Shown: positions 9,204 to 18,401, counted from the stretch's first letter. The stretch: 64,000 bases of DNA from Chelatococcus albus (GCF_030067675.1 NZ_JASJEV010000002.1:62001-126000); one strand, 5' to 3'. Notes: generated by a model not told the origin, from the sequence alone. A program made the numbers and translations.

Positions 9204-10447
9204 GAAATCTTGCCTCCCTTGAAACGGTAATAGGCGTGCTTGGCCGCCACCCGCAGGCGGCGGCGCCGCCCTTCGAGCCATGCAGCAAGGCTGGCGGCGG
9301 GCGAGGCGCCCGGCCGCACCGCCACGCAGAGATCGACGATGTCCATGCGATCGCGCCACAGGTGGTCGATCATGGGGTGGTCGGCGATGGCGCAGGAATC
9401 GGTGAGCGCGATGTCCCCTCGTTGAAGCTGCCGGCGCGCGAGTTCGAGCGTAAGCTGTACGCCGGGCGAGAAGCGGGCAAAGGCTTCATCATAGGCGATC
9501 TTCCAGAACCAGGCGCGGTGCCCGCTCTCGAGCAGGAGGCCCGCGGCCACCAGCCGGTCGCCGGCCATCAGCAGGTCGACCGAGGCGCGCTCCTCCAGGG
9601 CGAGCCGGTCCATGGTGGCGCGGACGAAGGCCGCGGTATCGGGCCGCTGCAGGAGCGCCGTGCCGCGGGCGCTCTTCCAGCCCGCAGCTTCCAGGGTGAG
9701 GAATCGCTCCACGGCCGCGGCGACCGCCGCGGGCGCGCGCGCCCTTTCGAAACGCACCTCGCCGATCTCATCGAGGCGACGCAACTGCCGGCGCAGCTCC
9801 TTGAGTTTCTTGCCGCTCAAAGTCGCCTCGGGCGCTGCTCCGGCGGGCAGAACGGCACGTGCGTGCGGCTCGAAGCGCCAGAGGCCGCGGCCAGTGCGCA
9901 CGGCGAGGGCGTCGAGCGCCCGCGCCAGCCCACCATCCGCCTCGATCCGCGGCAGGAGCACGGCGGCGCCCCGGCGGTAAGCCCCCACGGCGTCGAGGAA
10001 GGTCGCGAGGATCTCCTCCGCCCGCGCGTGCGCCACGAGCGGCGTACCGAGGCCGGCGAGCTCCGAGCGCCACAGGCCGAGCAGGCCCGGCGGGAAGAGG
10101 CGGCGTGCGGTCGGCAGCGGGAAGAAGCCGAGGAGCGCTGGCGAGCGCCCCTCATCCCAGACGAGGATCGCCTCGAGCTCGCGGGCGGCGTCAAGGTGGC
10201 GGGCCGCCGCAAAGGCGAAGGCCGGCTCGCAGAAGATGTTGCGGTCGAGGGCGTGGGCGGCCAGCGCCTGCCAGGCCGGCAGGACAGGCGCGAGGTCAGC
10301 GACGCGACGCCTTTCGGCATGGAGACGCCCGCCGCCGCCGAAGGGCGAGGGCGCTTCGCGATCCTGCAGTCTCCGGGTGGAATCGCGCGCGGCGCGGGCG
10401 GTCGCCGCCGCAGCGTCGTTCCCGTTGATGCTCGTCATCTCGCCCAT
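9200..10447 (-). CDS. GNAT-fold acyltransferase, CelD/BcsL-like
   Basis: This 415-residue protein resembles CelD/BcsL-like (FemAB-related) GNAT proteins. It has an N-terminal substrate domain, a basic segment (SGKKLKELRRQLRRLDE) and a C-terminal acyltransferase half (FLTLEAAGWKSARGTALL, then DRLVAAGLLLESGHRAWFWK). Such proteins are usually linked to exopolysaccharide or cell-envelope modification, but no polysaccharide cluster is seen here. Its stop overlaps the JmjC-like gene by four bases. The start could be 10447 or the ATG at 10438. Confidence 0.75.
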   Translation of the reverse strand: MGEMTSINGNDAAAATARAARDSTRRLQDREAPSPFGGGGRLHAERRRVADLAPVLPAWQALAAHALDRNIFCEPAFAFAAARHLDAARELEAILVWDEGRSPALLGFFPLPTARRLFPPGLLGLWRSELAGLGTPLVAHARAEEILATFLDAVGAYRRGAAVLLPRIEADGGLARALDALAVRTGRGLWRFEPHARAVLPAGAAPEATLSGKKLKELRRQLRRLDEIGEVRFERARAPAAVAAAVERFLTLEAAGWKSARGTALLQRPDTAAFVRATMDRLALEERASVDLLMAGDRLVAAGLLLESGHRAWFWKIAYDEAFARFSPGVQLTLELARRQLQRGDIALTDSCAIADHPMIDHLWRDRMDIVDLCVAVRPGASPAASLAAWLEGRRRRLRVAAKHAYYRFKGGKIS

Positions 10448-10665
10448 GACCCCGATCCCCTCGTCCCGCGCTTGTCAGTCGCCTGTCCCGATATGGGACG
10501 GGCGAGGACTTGCGGCCGGGACACGGCAGCATCCTTACAAGGGACGTACCAGGCCGATCGGAAGCAATCGTTTGCGCCGGCACCGTCGCTGCGCCGATCA
10601 CGCGACATGGCAAACGAAGCGTGACCACGATCGCGGTGTCGCCAGCTCCTCGAAGGCCGCGCGGC

Positions 10666-11814
10666 TCAGCGCAGGCGCGGCGCGCCGCGCAGGGAGAGGG
10701 GGTTGTCGGCCAGCGCCGCCGCATCCGGCGCGTCGACGGCCGGCCGGCCGCGGAAGGCGTCCCACAGCCGCGTGACGAAGCCCTCGTCGAGATCGCGCAG
10801 GACGAAGACGAGGCGCGTACGCCGATCGTCGTCCGGCCAGGCGGGCAGCCGCACCGGCGGGTGGAACACGTGCTGCACGCCCTGGACGAGCACGGGATGG
10901 TCGGGGTCCTCGGCGATCGCGACGATGCCCTTGACGCGCAGGAGGTTGGGCCCGTGGGCCGAGCGCAGGAGCTCGAGGAAGAGGTCGAAGGCCCCGCCCT
11001 GGATGGGCGCATCGTGCGTCAGGCAGAAGGCGCGGATGCGGTCATCATGCCGGTTGACGTCGTGGTGGTGGTGCCCGTGGCCGTGCGCGTGCGCATGTTC
11101 ATGCGCATGATCGTCCCGATCCTGCGCGAAGGCTTCGGCCTGCAGCCAGCGGCGCACGTCGGGGATCTTGCCGTCGGGGTCGTAGAGCCCGGCGCCGAGC
11201 AGGGCCGCGGCGGTCGCTTCCCCTCCTGCCGCCTGGAGGATCGGGGCGGCCGGGTTGAGGCGGCGCAGGCGCGCCACGAGGCCAGCGGCGCCGCACTCGG
11301 GCAGGAGGTCGGTCTTGGTGAGGACCAGCCGGTCGGCGACTGCCGCCTGCTTCACCGATTCCGCGTGCGCGTCGAGGGTCGCCATGCCGTTGACGGCGTC
11401 CACCAGGGTGATCACCCCGTCGAGGACGTAGCGGATGGCGAGATAGGGGTGATAGAGTACCGTATGCAGCACGGGGGCCGGATCGGCGAGGCCGGTCGTC
11501 TCGATCACCACGCGGCGGAAGGGCAGGATGCGGCCGTTGTCGCGGCGGCGCAGCAGGTCTTCCAGTGTCGCGATGAGATCGCCACGGATCGTGCAGCACA
11601 GGCAGCCGGAGGAGAGCAGCACCATGCCCTCGTCGGCCTGCTCGACCAACAGATGGTCGAGGCCGATCTCGCCGAACTCGTTGACGATGACCACCGTGTC
11701 GGCAAGGGCGGGGTCGCGCAGCAGCCGGTTGAGCAGCGTCGTCTTGCCGGCGCCCAGGAAGCCCGTGAGGATCGACAGCGGAATGGGCGGCACCGGGCCG
11801 GTCGGTTTCGTCAT
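10666..11814 (-). CDS. CobW/COG0523 family GTP-binding metallochaperone with His-rich segment
   Basis: This 382-residue G3E GTPase has Walker A GFLGAGKTT (about 18-26), the metal-binding CXCC motif as CLCC (71-74), Walker B-like VVIETTGLADP and the guanine-specificity motif TKTD (167-170). A histidine-rich loop at about 236-256 (HAHEHAHAHGHGHHHH) points to Zn, Co or Ni handling. The C-terminal CobW domain follows. No cobN is adjacent, so a ZNG1/ZigA-like zinc role is at least as likely as cobalamin synthesis. The start overlaps the upstream transporter stop as ATGA, and a Zur-like site lies 60 nt upstream. Confidence 0.88.
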   Translation of the reverse strand: MTKPTGPVPPIPLSILTGFLGAGKTTLLNRLLRDPALADTVVIVNEFGEIGLDHLLVEQADEGMVLLSSGCLCCTIRGDLIATLEDLLRRRDNGRILPFRRVVIETTGLADPAPVLHTVLYHPYLAIRYVLDGVITLVDAVNGMATLDAHAESVKQAAVADRLVLTKTDLLPECGAAGLVARLRRLNPAAPILQAAGGEATAAALLGAGLYDPDGKIPDVRRWLQAEAFAQDRDDHAHEHAHAHGHGHHHHDVNRHDDRIRAFCLTHDAPIQGGAFDLFLELLRSAHGPNLLRVKGIVAIAEDPDHPVLVQGVQHVFHPPVRLPAWPDDDRRTRLVFVLRDLDEGFVTRLWDAFRGRPAVDAPDAAALADNPLSLRGAPRLR

Positions 11815-12740
11815 GTCAGGCTCGCTCGGCTTCGCGCCGGATCTCCCGTGGCCGCCGCCGATCGGCAGCGGCGATGTTCCAATATTACATTTGTAACGAT
11901 GACCGCCAGTACCAGGGCTCCGCCCGCGATCTGGCCGGGCGTGAGCCGTTCCCCAAGCACGGCCGTCGAGGTGAGCGCCGCCACGACGGGCTCGAGGCAG
12001 AAGGCGAGGCCGGCGGCCACGGCGGGCGCGCGGGCGAGCGCCACGAGCTGGAGCACAAAGCCGACGACATAGCCGCCGATGGTCATCACGACCGCGACAG
12101 GGGCGGCGAGGAGGGCTGCCGGAGGCACCATGGCGCCGGTCGCGAAGCCGATGATCGCCGTCGCCGGGAGCACGATGACGTGGACCCAGAAGACCTTCGC
12201 CGCGGTTTCCGCGTGCCGGCAGCGCGCGGCCGCGAAGAACTGCACGGTGGCGCCGAGGCTTGCCATTGCTGCGAGCGTCAGGCCGCGCGGGTCGAGGCTG
12301 CGAAAGACCGGGCCCACGACCATCACCACACCGACGAAGGCGGCGAGCGCGAGGCCGAGGCGCGCGGCCGAGGGACGCGTGCCCTCGACGAAGGGGCTCG
12401 CCAGCACGATGAGGATGGGGAAGGTGTAGAAGATGACGACGGCGACCGTGACCGGAATGAACGCCACCGCCGAGAGATAGGCGACGCCGACCACGACCGT
12501 GCCCAGGCCGAGGACCGCGATCGCGCCGCGCTCCGCCGGCGGTACCATCATGCGCAGGCCGAGGAGCGGTACGGCGACCACCATGAAGGCTGCGACAGCG
12601 AAGACGCGATAGAAGACGAGCGCCGTCCCTGGCAGCCCCTCGAAGGAGGCGAGCCGCGCGAAGGAGATGTTGCAGCCGTAGGCCGTCGCCGCGGCGAGGG
12701 CGAACAGGAGGCCGAGGAGCTGGGCGGGCTGGTCGCGCAT
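11811..12740 (-). CDS. EamA/DMT family transporter
   Basis: This 309-residue membrane protein has ten hydrophobic segments in two EamA repeats, each ending near a glutamate motif (PFVEGTRPSAARL in the first, LGERLTPGQIAGGALVL in the second). The substrate is not deducible. It sits between dacC and cobW on the same strand and its last four bases overlap cobW. The last codons are unusually AT-rich, which fits a regulatory site embedded there. Confidence 0.85.
   Translation of the reverse strand: MRDQPAQLLGLLFALAAATAYGCNISFARLASFEGLPGTALVFYRVFAVAAFMVVAVPLLGLRMMVPPAERGAIAVLGLGTVVVGVAYLSAVAFIPVTVAVVIFYTFPILIVLASPFVEGTRPSAARLGLALAAFVGVVMVVGPVFRSLDPRGLTLAAMASLGATVQFFAAARCRHAETAAKVFWVHVIVLPATAIIGFATGAMVPPAALLAAPVAVVMTIGGYVVGFVLQLVALARAPAVAAGLAFCLEPVVAALTSTAVLGERLTPGQIAGGALVLAVIVTNVILEHRRCRSAAATGDPARSRASLT
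11874..11890 (-). promoter_or_regulatory. Possible Zur (zinc uptake regulator) site upstream of cobW
   Basis: On the minus strand this reads ATGTAATATTGGAACAT, with ATGT/ACAT arms. It matches about 12 of 15 positions of the general Zur pattern TGTTATAnTATAACA. It lies 60 nt upstream of the cobW start, inside the 3' end of the EamA gene, and is a sharp AT-rich island in GC-rich coding sequence. COG0523 genes are often Zur-controlled. The match is imperfect, so this is a proposal. Confidence 0.4.
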
Positions 12741-12804
12741 GCTGGCCGGGATCAGGTCGGCCGGAGCGGAGGACCGCGCCGCCGTGACCGACCCCTTCCG
12801 CCTT

Positions 12805-14316
12805 TCACTCGATCGCGGCAGCCGGCGGCCTGGGCGAAGGCTTCGAAGTGGCCTTGGACGTCGGGCCGGAGGCAGCGGGCTTCGCCCTGGGAGCGGCCTT
12901 CGCCTCGGCCTTGCCCGCGGGCTTGGCCCTGGCTGTCGCCTGCATATTGGTGTCTGTCCTGGTATCAGGCTTGGTTTCGGGCTTCGCCGCGATGGCGCCG
13001 GGCTTTGGCCCGGCCTTCGCCTTGGCGCCGCCCGGGCGGATGGCGGTCGCCGCGCCGGGGCGCGGCGCATCGTCGATCGCCCCCTGCAGGGCGACCGGCG
13101 CGCCGCCGGTCGGGGGTGTTTCGCTCGGGGCGAAACCCTGGGCGGTCGCAGGCTTCCGGCCCTTGCCCTCGGGCGGGACGCGGTTGGCGAGCATGCTTGC
13201 CGGCGGCTGGGCGCTCGAGCCCGGGGCGCGGCCCGCGAAGACGGGGATCGGCACGGCCTTGGCGCGCGGGCCGAGGGTGCGCGGGTTGATGCCGGTGACG
13301 GAATTGCCGCCCAGCGTCGCGGCCTGCGACAGGAAGAAGGCGGCCGGTGCGTCGCCATTGCCGCCTGCCGAAGCGGAGACGGGGGAAGCCATCTCGCCGT
13401 CCTCTTCGCCCGCGGGCCCGCGACGATTCTTGCCGCAGACCTCCTCGCGCATGTCCGGCGGCGTTGTGGCGTAAGCAGTCTGAAGGTCGCTGACGAGGGG
13501 ACCGGTCCAGCCGGAGAAGCCGGAGAAGCCCTTGTCGAAGAGGTCGGCCGCCTTGATCGTGCGTTCCGTCGCCGTCGGTGACCCGAGCACGACGGCGATG
13601 AGGCGTCGACCGTTGCGCGTTGCGGTGGCCACCACGTTGAAGCCCGAGGCACAGATGAAGCCCGTCTTCATGCCGTCGGCGCCGGGATAGCGGCCGATGA
13701 GCCCGTTGGTGTTCTGCATGACGCGCTTGCCGAACTTGATCGCGCCGATGCCGAAATAGCCTTCGTAGCGAGGGAAGTCGGTCAGCAGGGCACGGGCGAG
13801 GATCGCCATGTCGCGCGCCGAAGTGCGCTGACGTTCGTCCGGCAGGCCGTTGGGATTGACGAAAAGGCTCTCGCGCATGCCCAGCCGTGCGGCCTCGCGG
13901 TTCATCATGTCGGCGAAACCCTCGACCGTGCCGCCCGCGCCCTCGGCGAGGAGTACGGCCATGTCGTTCGCCGACTTGACGAGGAGCATCTTGAGGGCGT
14001 TGTCGACGGTGACTTCGGTGCCGGGCTTGAAGCCCATCTTCGAGGGGATGACGGCCGCGGCGCGGGGCGAGACGATGAGGGGGGTATCAAGCGTCAGTCG
14101 CCCGGCATCGACCTCCTTCAGCACGACATAGGTCGTCATCAGCTTGGTGATGGAGGCCGGATACCAGGGATCGGTGGCTTGTTCGGCGTGGAGCACGCGT
14201 CCCGACTCGGCATCGATGACGAGGGACGGCGTGGCGAGGGCGGAGCCCGCGAGGAGGGCGCCGATGGAGGCCAGCATCATGGCGGCCGCGGGGCGGAAGG
14301 AGGTCGCAATCCTCAT
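12805..14316 (-). CDS. D-alanyl-D-alanine carboxypeptidase (DacC/PBP5-like, peptidase S11)
   Basis: This 503-residue secreted enzyme trims the terminal D-Ala from peptidoglycan stem peptides. An N-terminal signal peptide ends near GALLAGSALA. The serine-protease PBP triad is complete: SITK at 55-58, SAN at 115-117, KTG at 217-219. After about residue 330 comes a long Pro/Ala/Lys-rich, probably disordered tail instead of a recognisable PBP5 C-terminal domain, and I see no C-terminal amphipathic anchor helix. An in-frame extension up to 14418 exists, but the signal peptide supports the start at 14316. The EamA gene follows 64 bp downstream. Confidence 0.9.
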   Translation of the reverse strand: MRIATSFRPAAAMMLASIGALLAGSALATPSLVIDAESGRVLHAEQATDPWYPASITKLMTTYVVLKEVDAGRLTLDTPLIVSPRAAAVIPSKMGFKPGTEVTVDNALKMLLVKSANDMAVLLAEGAGGTVEGFADMMNREAARLGMRESLFVNPNGLPDERQRTSARDMAILARALLTDFPRYEGYFGIGAIKFGKRVMQNTNGLIGRYPGADGMKTGFICASGFNVVATATRNGRRLIAVVLGSPTATERTIKAADLFDKGFSGFSGWTGPLVSDLQTAYATTPPDMREEVCGKNRRGPAGEEDGEMASPVSASAGGNGDAPAAFFLSQAATLGGNSVTGINPRTLGPRAKAVPIPVFAGRAPGSSAQPPASMLANRVPPEGKGRKPATAQGFAPSETPPTGGAPVALQGAIDDAPRPGAATAIRPGGAKAKAGPKPGAIAAKPETKPDTRTDTNMQATARAKPAGKAEAKAAPRAKPAASGPTSKATSKPSPRPPAAAIE

Positions 14317-14559
14317 GTCGAACCTGTCCGAACGCGGATCGGGCGACCATGCTCGCCGCACGGCCCCGGCGCGCCATATCCCAAGGCATCGCGCCCGTTG
14401 CTGCGGCGCTGCCGCCAATCCGAAAGTGGTACCCCGAAGCAGGCGATTTGCCTAGGCGGAGGAGGCGCTGGTAGAGACGAAATGCGGCGAGTTGCGGGCG
14501 GCAGATCCGCTCCCACGCCGCCGGACCCTGTGCGGGGCCGCCCTTCCGGAGCGCCTTCC

Positions 14560-15462
14560 TTGGACCTGTCCCTCCTGTGGATTCCCGCGACCGTGGCCGC
14601 CGCGGCGGCCCAGACGGCCCGCAACGCCATGCAGCGTCAGCTGACCGAACTCATCGGCACGGTCGGTGCCACGCAGGTGCGATTCCTCTATGGCTTTCCC
14701 TTCGCGCTTGCCTTTCTCGCTGTCGTCCTCGCCGTCGGGAGTGAGCCGCTGCCAGCTGCAGGCCCGCGCTTTCTCGCCTTCGCCCTGGGTGGTGCGCTGG
14801 CGCAGATCCTCGCCACCGCGCTGATGCTCGCGGCCATGCGCGAACGTTCCTTCGCCGTCACCATCGCCTATACGAAGACCGAGCCGGTGCAGGTGGCGCT
14901 GTTCGGGTTTCTGGTTCTCGGCGACCCCTTGTCGGCGCTCGGCGCCACGGCCGTCGTCATCGCCACGGTCGGCGTCGTGCTCATGTCGGTCAAGCCCGGG
15001 GCGCAGTCCGTCTCCGCCGCAGGGTTGAGGCCGGCTGCCCTCGGCATCGCCTCGGGCGCGTTCTTCGCTCTTGCGGCCATCGGCTTCCGCGGGGCGATCG
15101 TGGCCCTTCCCGAGGGGTCCTTCGTCCTGCGCGCCACGACGACGCTCGCCTGGAGCCTCGGCCTGCAGACGGCCCTCCTCGGCGTCTATCTCGCCCTGTT
15201 CGACCGGGGGGCTCTCCTCGGCAGCCTCAAGGCCTGGCGGCCGTCGCTCTTCGCGGGCTTCATGGGGGCGCTCGCCTCGCAGTTCTGGTTCCTCGGCTTC
15301 TCGCTGACGGCCGCGGCCAATGTGCGCACGCTCGGTCTCGTCGAGGTGCTCTTCGTACAGGCCGTGTCGCGCAAGCTCTTCTCGCAGAAGAGCTCGCCGC
15401 GCGAGTTCGGGGGCATCGCCCTCGTGCTCATCGGCGTGGGCCTGCTCCTCGCCGCGCAGTGA
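14560..15462 (+). CDS. EamA/DMT family transporter
   Basis: This 300-residue membrane protein has about ten hydrophobic segments and two EamA-like repeats (AYTKTEPVQVALFGFLVLGD in the first half, VEVLFVQAVSRKLFSQKSS in the second). The start is uncertain: a TTG at 14560 with GGAG upstream gives the usual length, while the ATG at 14482 would add 26 residues of non-hydrophobic sequence. It is divergent from dacC. The substrate is unknown. Confidence 0.82.
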   Translation: MDLSLLWIPATVAAAAAQTARNAMQRQLTELIGTVGATQVRFLYGFPFALAFLAVVLAVGSEPLPAAGPRFLAFALGGALAQILATALMLAAMRERSFAVTIAYTKTEPVQVALFGFLVLGDPLSALGATAVVIATVGVVLMSVKPGAQSVSAAGLRPAALGIASGAFFALAAIGFRGAIVALPEGSFVLRATTTLAWSLGLQTALLGVYLALFDRGALLGSLKAWRPSLFAGFMGALASQFWFLGFSLTAAANVRTLGLVEVLFVQAVSRKLFSQKSSPREFGGIALVLIGVGLLLAAQ

Positions 15463-15575
15463 CCGCGCGAGCGCACGTGCCGAATTGAGCGTCCAGAATG
15501 AGCGTCTTGCCGCCTTGCGATCCGCATCGTGTAGGCACACACTGCGCGCCGACAACCATCGCGAGGAACGTCCCC

Positions 15576-16745
15576 ATGACCGCTGCCATCGTCGGTTGGG
15601 CGCACACGCCCTTCGGCAAGCTCGACGCCGAGAGCGTCGAGAGCCTCATCGTCCGCGCCGCCAACGAGGCGCTGGACCACGCCGGGGTCACCGCCTCGGA
15701 TGTCGACGAGATCGTGCTCGGCCACTTCAACGCCGGCTTCTCAGCGCAGGACTTCACGGCCTCGCTCGTGCTGCAGGCTGACCCCGCCTTCCGCTTCAAG
15801 CCGACGACGCGGGTCGAGAACGCCTGCGCCACCGGCTCGGCCGCCGTCCACCAAGGCATCAAGACGATCGAGGCGCGCAAGGCCCGGATCGTGCTCGTGG
15901 TCGGCGTCGAGCAGATGACGACGACGCCCGGCCCCGAGATCGGCAGGAACCTCCTGAAGGCCTCCTACCTCAAGGAGGAGGGCGATATTGTCGGCGGCTT
16001 CGCCGGCGTCTTCGGCAAGATCGCGGGTGCCTATTTCCAGAAATACGGCGACCAGTCCGATGCGCTGGCCATGATCGCGGCGAAGAACCACAGGAACGGC
16101 GTGGGCAACCCCTATGCCCAGATGCGCAAGGACCTCGGCTTCGACTTCTGCCGTCAGGAGAGCGACAAGAACCCCTTCGTCGCCGGGCCTCTCAAGCGCA
16201 CCGACTGCTCGCTCGTCTCCGACGGCGCTGCCGCCGTGGTGCTTGCCGACGTGGAGACGGCGCTGAGGATGCGGCGGGCCGTCGTCTTCCGCGGCCGGGC
16301 GCATGCGCAGGACTTCCTGCCCATGTCGAAGCGCGACATCCTGAAGTTCGAGGGCTGCTCGCAGGCCTGGAGCCGGGCGCTGGCCGAGGCCGGCGTGACG
16401 CTCGGCGACCTCTCCTTCGTCGAGACGCACGACTGCTTCACCATCGCCGAGCTCATCGAATACGAGGCGATGGGGCTCACTCCGGAAGGACAGGGCGCCC
16501 GGGCCATTCAGGAGGGCTGGACGCAGATGGACGGCAAGCTGCCGGTCAATCCCTCCGGCGGCCTCAAGGCCAAGGGCCATCCCATCGGCGCCACGGGCGT
16601 GTCGATGCACGCGCTCTCGGCCATGCAGCTCACCGGCGAGGCGCCCGAGGGCATCCAGGTGAAGGGCGCCAGGCTCGCCGGCATCTTCAACATGGGTGGA
16701 GCGGCGGTGGCCAACTACGTGTCGGTGCTTGAGCGCATCAAGTAG
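15576..16745 (+). CDS. Thiolase family protein (acetyl-CoA acetyltransferase / SCP-x type)
   Basis: This 389-residue enzyme has the nucleophilic cysteine in ENACATGSAA (C84), the histidine region SFVETHDCFTIAE, and the glycine-rich C-terminal signature GGLKAKGHPIGATG (about 335). The short N terminus and THDCF motif place it in the SCP-x-like thiolase branch, which cleaves or forms 3-ketoacyl-CoA. GAGGAA precedes the ATG. Because the branch has broad or unknown substrates, the precise reaction is open. Confidence 0.85.
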   Translation: MTAAIVGWAHTPFGKLDAESVESLIVRAANEALDHAGVTASDVDEIVLGHFNAGFSAQDFTASLVLQADPAFRFKPTTRVENACATGSAAVHQGIKTIEARKARIVLVVGVEQMTTTPGPEIGRNLLKASYLKEEGDIVGGFAGVFGKIAGAYFQKYGDQSDALAMIAAKNHRNGVGNPYAQMRKDLGFDFCRQESDKNPFVAGPLKRTDCSLVSDGAAAVVLADVETALRMRRAVVFRGRAHAQDFLPMSKRDILKFEGCSQAWSRALAEAGVTLGDLSFVETHDCFTIAELIEYEAMGLTPEGQGARAIQEGWTQMDGKLPVNPSGGLKAKGHPIGATGVSMHALSAMQLTGEAPEGIQVKGARLAGIFNMGGAAVANYVSVLERIK

Positions 16746-16771
16746 GCGCTGCGCAGCGGCGGCACAGGATG

Positions 16772-16800
16772 GGCCGGCTTCGTCCCGCGGAGCCGGCCTT
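16772..16800 (+). terminator. Putative intrinsic terminator after the thiolase gene
   Basis: An 8-bp perfect stem, GGCCGGCT / AGCCGGCC, encloses an 11-nt loop, 27 bp after the thiolase stop and before nhaA. It is followed only by scattered T residues (TTCGCCTTCGTTCC), so it is a weak terminator candidate. Confidence 0.45.
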
Positions 16801-16902
16801 CGCCTTCGTTCCTCCGTTCCGGCACCGGCCGGCCTCGCCTTGAACCGCGGGCGATCGGTGCCTACTCTCACACCCATCGCGTGAACCGATGCGGACGAGA
16901 GA

Positions 16903-18090
16903 ATGCAGAAGCAAGGCGTCAATCAGGACATCGTTGGTGGCTTTCTTCTCGCTGTCGCGGCGCTCATCGCGATCCTGATCGCCAACTCCCCCCTCTCCGG
17001 CTTCTACGACCAGCTTCTGTCGACGAAGCTCAACCTCACCATCGACCCCGCCGGCACGGACGCCGTCTATGGCCTGTCCAAGCCTTTGGTGCTCTGGATC
17101 AACGACGGGCTGATGGCTGTCTTCTTCTTCACGGTCGGCATGGAGATCAAGCGCGAGTTCGTCGAGGGCAGCCTCGCCGGCGCCCGCCGCGCTGCCATGC
17201 CGGCGATCGCCGCCCTCGGGGGCGTCGTCCTGCCGGCCCTCATCTATTGGGCTGTCGCGCGCAACGATGCGGCGGCGCTCGCCGGGTGGGCCATACCGAC
17301 GGCGACGGACATCGCCTTCGTCGTCGCCGTCTGCGCGCTCCTCGGCAATGCCGTGCCGCCGGCGCTGAAGGCCTTCCTGCTGGCCCTTGCGATCATCGAC
17401 GACCTCGTGGCCATCGTCGTCATCGCGGTCTTCTACACGGCCGAACTGTCGACGCTGTCGCTCGGCCTCGCCGGCCTGGGCGTGGCGGCTCTCGTCGCGC
17501 TCAATCTCCTCGGCGTGCGCTCGCTCGCGCTCTATATCCTCGTCGGACTTTACACCTGGGTGTGCGTGCTGAAGTCGGGCGTGCACGCCACGCTGGCGGG
17601 GGTTGCGCTCGGCCTTGCAGTGCCACTCGAGCGGGACGCGACCGGGCGGAGTCTCAACGAGGACTGCGAACATGCGCTGAAGCCGTGGGTGGCCCACGGC
17701 ATCCTGCCCCTTTTCGCCTTCGCCAATGCCGGCGTCGGCCTCTCGGGCCTGTCGGCGGATATCGTGCTTTCCGCCATGCCGCTCGGCATCGCGCTCGGCC
17801 TCTTCATCGGCAAGCAGCTCGGCGTCTTCGGCTTCGCGCTGGTGGCCGCGAAGCTGCGGCTCGCGGAACTGCCGCCCGGCATCACGCCGGCGCGACTCTA
17901 CGGGGGCGCGATCCTCACCGGTATCGGCTTCACCATGAGCCTCTTCATCGGCACGCTCGCCTATGACGACCCTGCACCACTCGCCATGGTCCGGCTCGGC
18001 GTCATCGCCGGCTCGGTCCTGTCGGTCGTCACGGGCACCGCCGTTCTCCTTGCGGTGGGGCGGCGCGAGCGCGAAGCCGTGCTTGCCTGA
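16903..18090 (+). CDS. nhaA: Na+/H+ antiporter NhaA
   Basis: This 395-residue inner-membrane antiporter exports Na+ in exchange for protons, supporting pH and salt tolerance. Motifs seen are MAVFFFTVGMEIKREF, the unwound-helix region PTATDIAFVVAV and the paired aspartates in AIIDDLVAIVVIAVFY that bind Na+/H+. The length matches the family. The gene stands alone, between the thiolase gene and the convergent bolA. Confidence 0.95.
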   Translation: MQKQGVNQDIVGGFLLAVAALIAILIANSPLSGFYDQLLSTKLNLTIDPAGTDAVYGLSKPLVLWINDGLMAVFFFTVGMEIKREFVEGSLAGARRAAMPAIAALGGVVLPALIYWAVARNDAAALAGWAIPTATDIAFVVAVCALLGNAVPPALKAFLLALAIIDDLVAIVVIAVFYTAELSTLSLGLAGLGVAALVALNLLGVRSLALYILVGLYTWVCVLKSGVHATLAGVALGLAVPLERDATGRSLNEDCEHALKPWVAHGILPLFAFANAGVGLSGLSADIVLSAMPLGIALGLFIGKQLGVFGFALVAAKLRLAELPPGITPARLYGGAILTGIGFTMSLFIGTLAYDDPAPLAMVRLGVIAGSVLSVVTGTAVLLAVGRREREAVLA

Positions 18091-18134
18091 ACCGCGGCGG
18101 CGGGGGCTTTCCCGGCGCGGGGGCCGGGCTGCGG

Positions 18135-18401
18135 TCACTCGCCGGGGGCCTCGGCCTTGATGGCGAGCGCATGCAGGCCCCGCGCGAACTCGTCCTGCAG
18201 CAACGCGTTGATCATGCGGTGGCGTTCGACCCGGCTCTTGCCGGCGAAGGCCGCCGACACGACATCAATGCGGAAGTGCGTCTCGCCGCCCTCCCGCCAG
18301 CCGGCATGGCCGACGTGGAGGTGAGATTCGTCCTTGACGTCGAGCCTGAGCGGCGCGAGAGCCGCGGTGAGCTTGGCGTTGATCGTGTCCTGCATGCGCA
18401 T
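18135..18401 (-). CDS. bolA: BolA family protein
   Basis: This 88-residue BolA-like protein contains the hallmark ESHLHVGHAGW and DEFARGLHALAIKA segments. BolA proteins bind monothiol glutaredoxins and iron-sulfur clusters. The ATG at 18401 (MRMQDTINAKL) is preferred; an in-frame ATG lies at 18395 and a GTG extension reaches 18425. It is divergent from the J-domain gene, as in many Rhizobiales. Confidence 0.92.
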   Translation of the reverse strand: MRMQDTINAKLTAALAPLRLDVKDESHLHVGHAGWREGGETHFRIDVVSAAFAGKSRVERHRMINALLQDEFARGLHALAIKAEAPGE

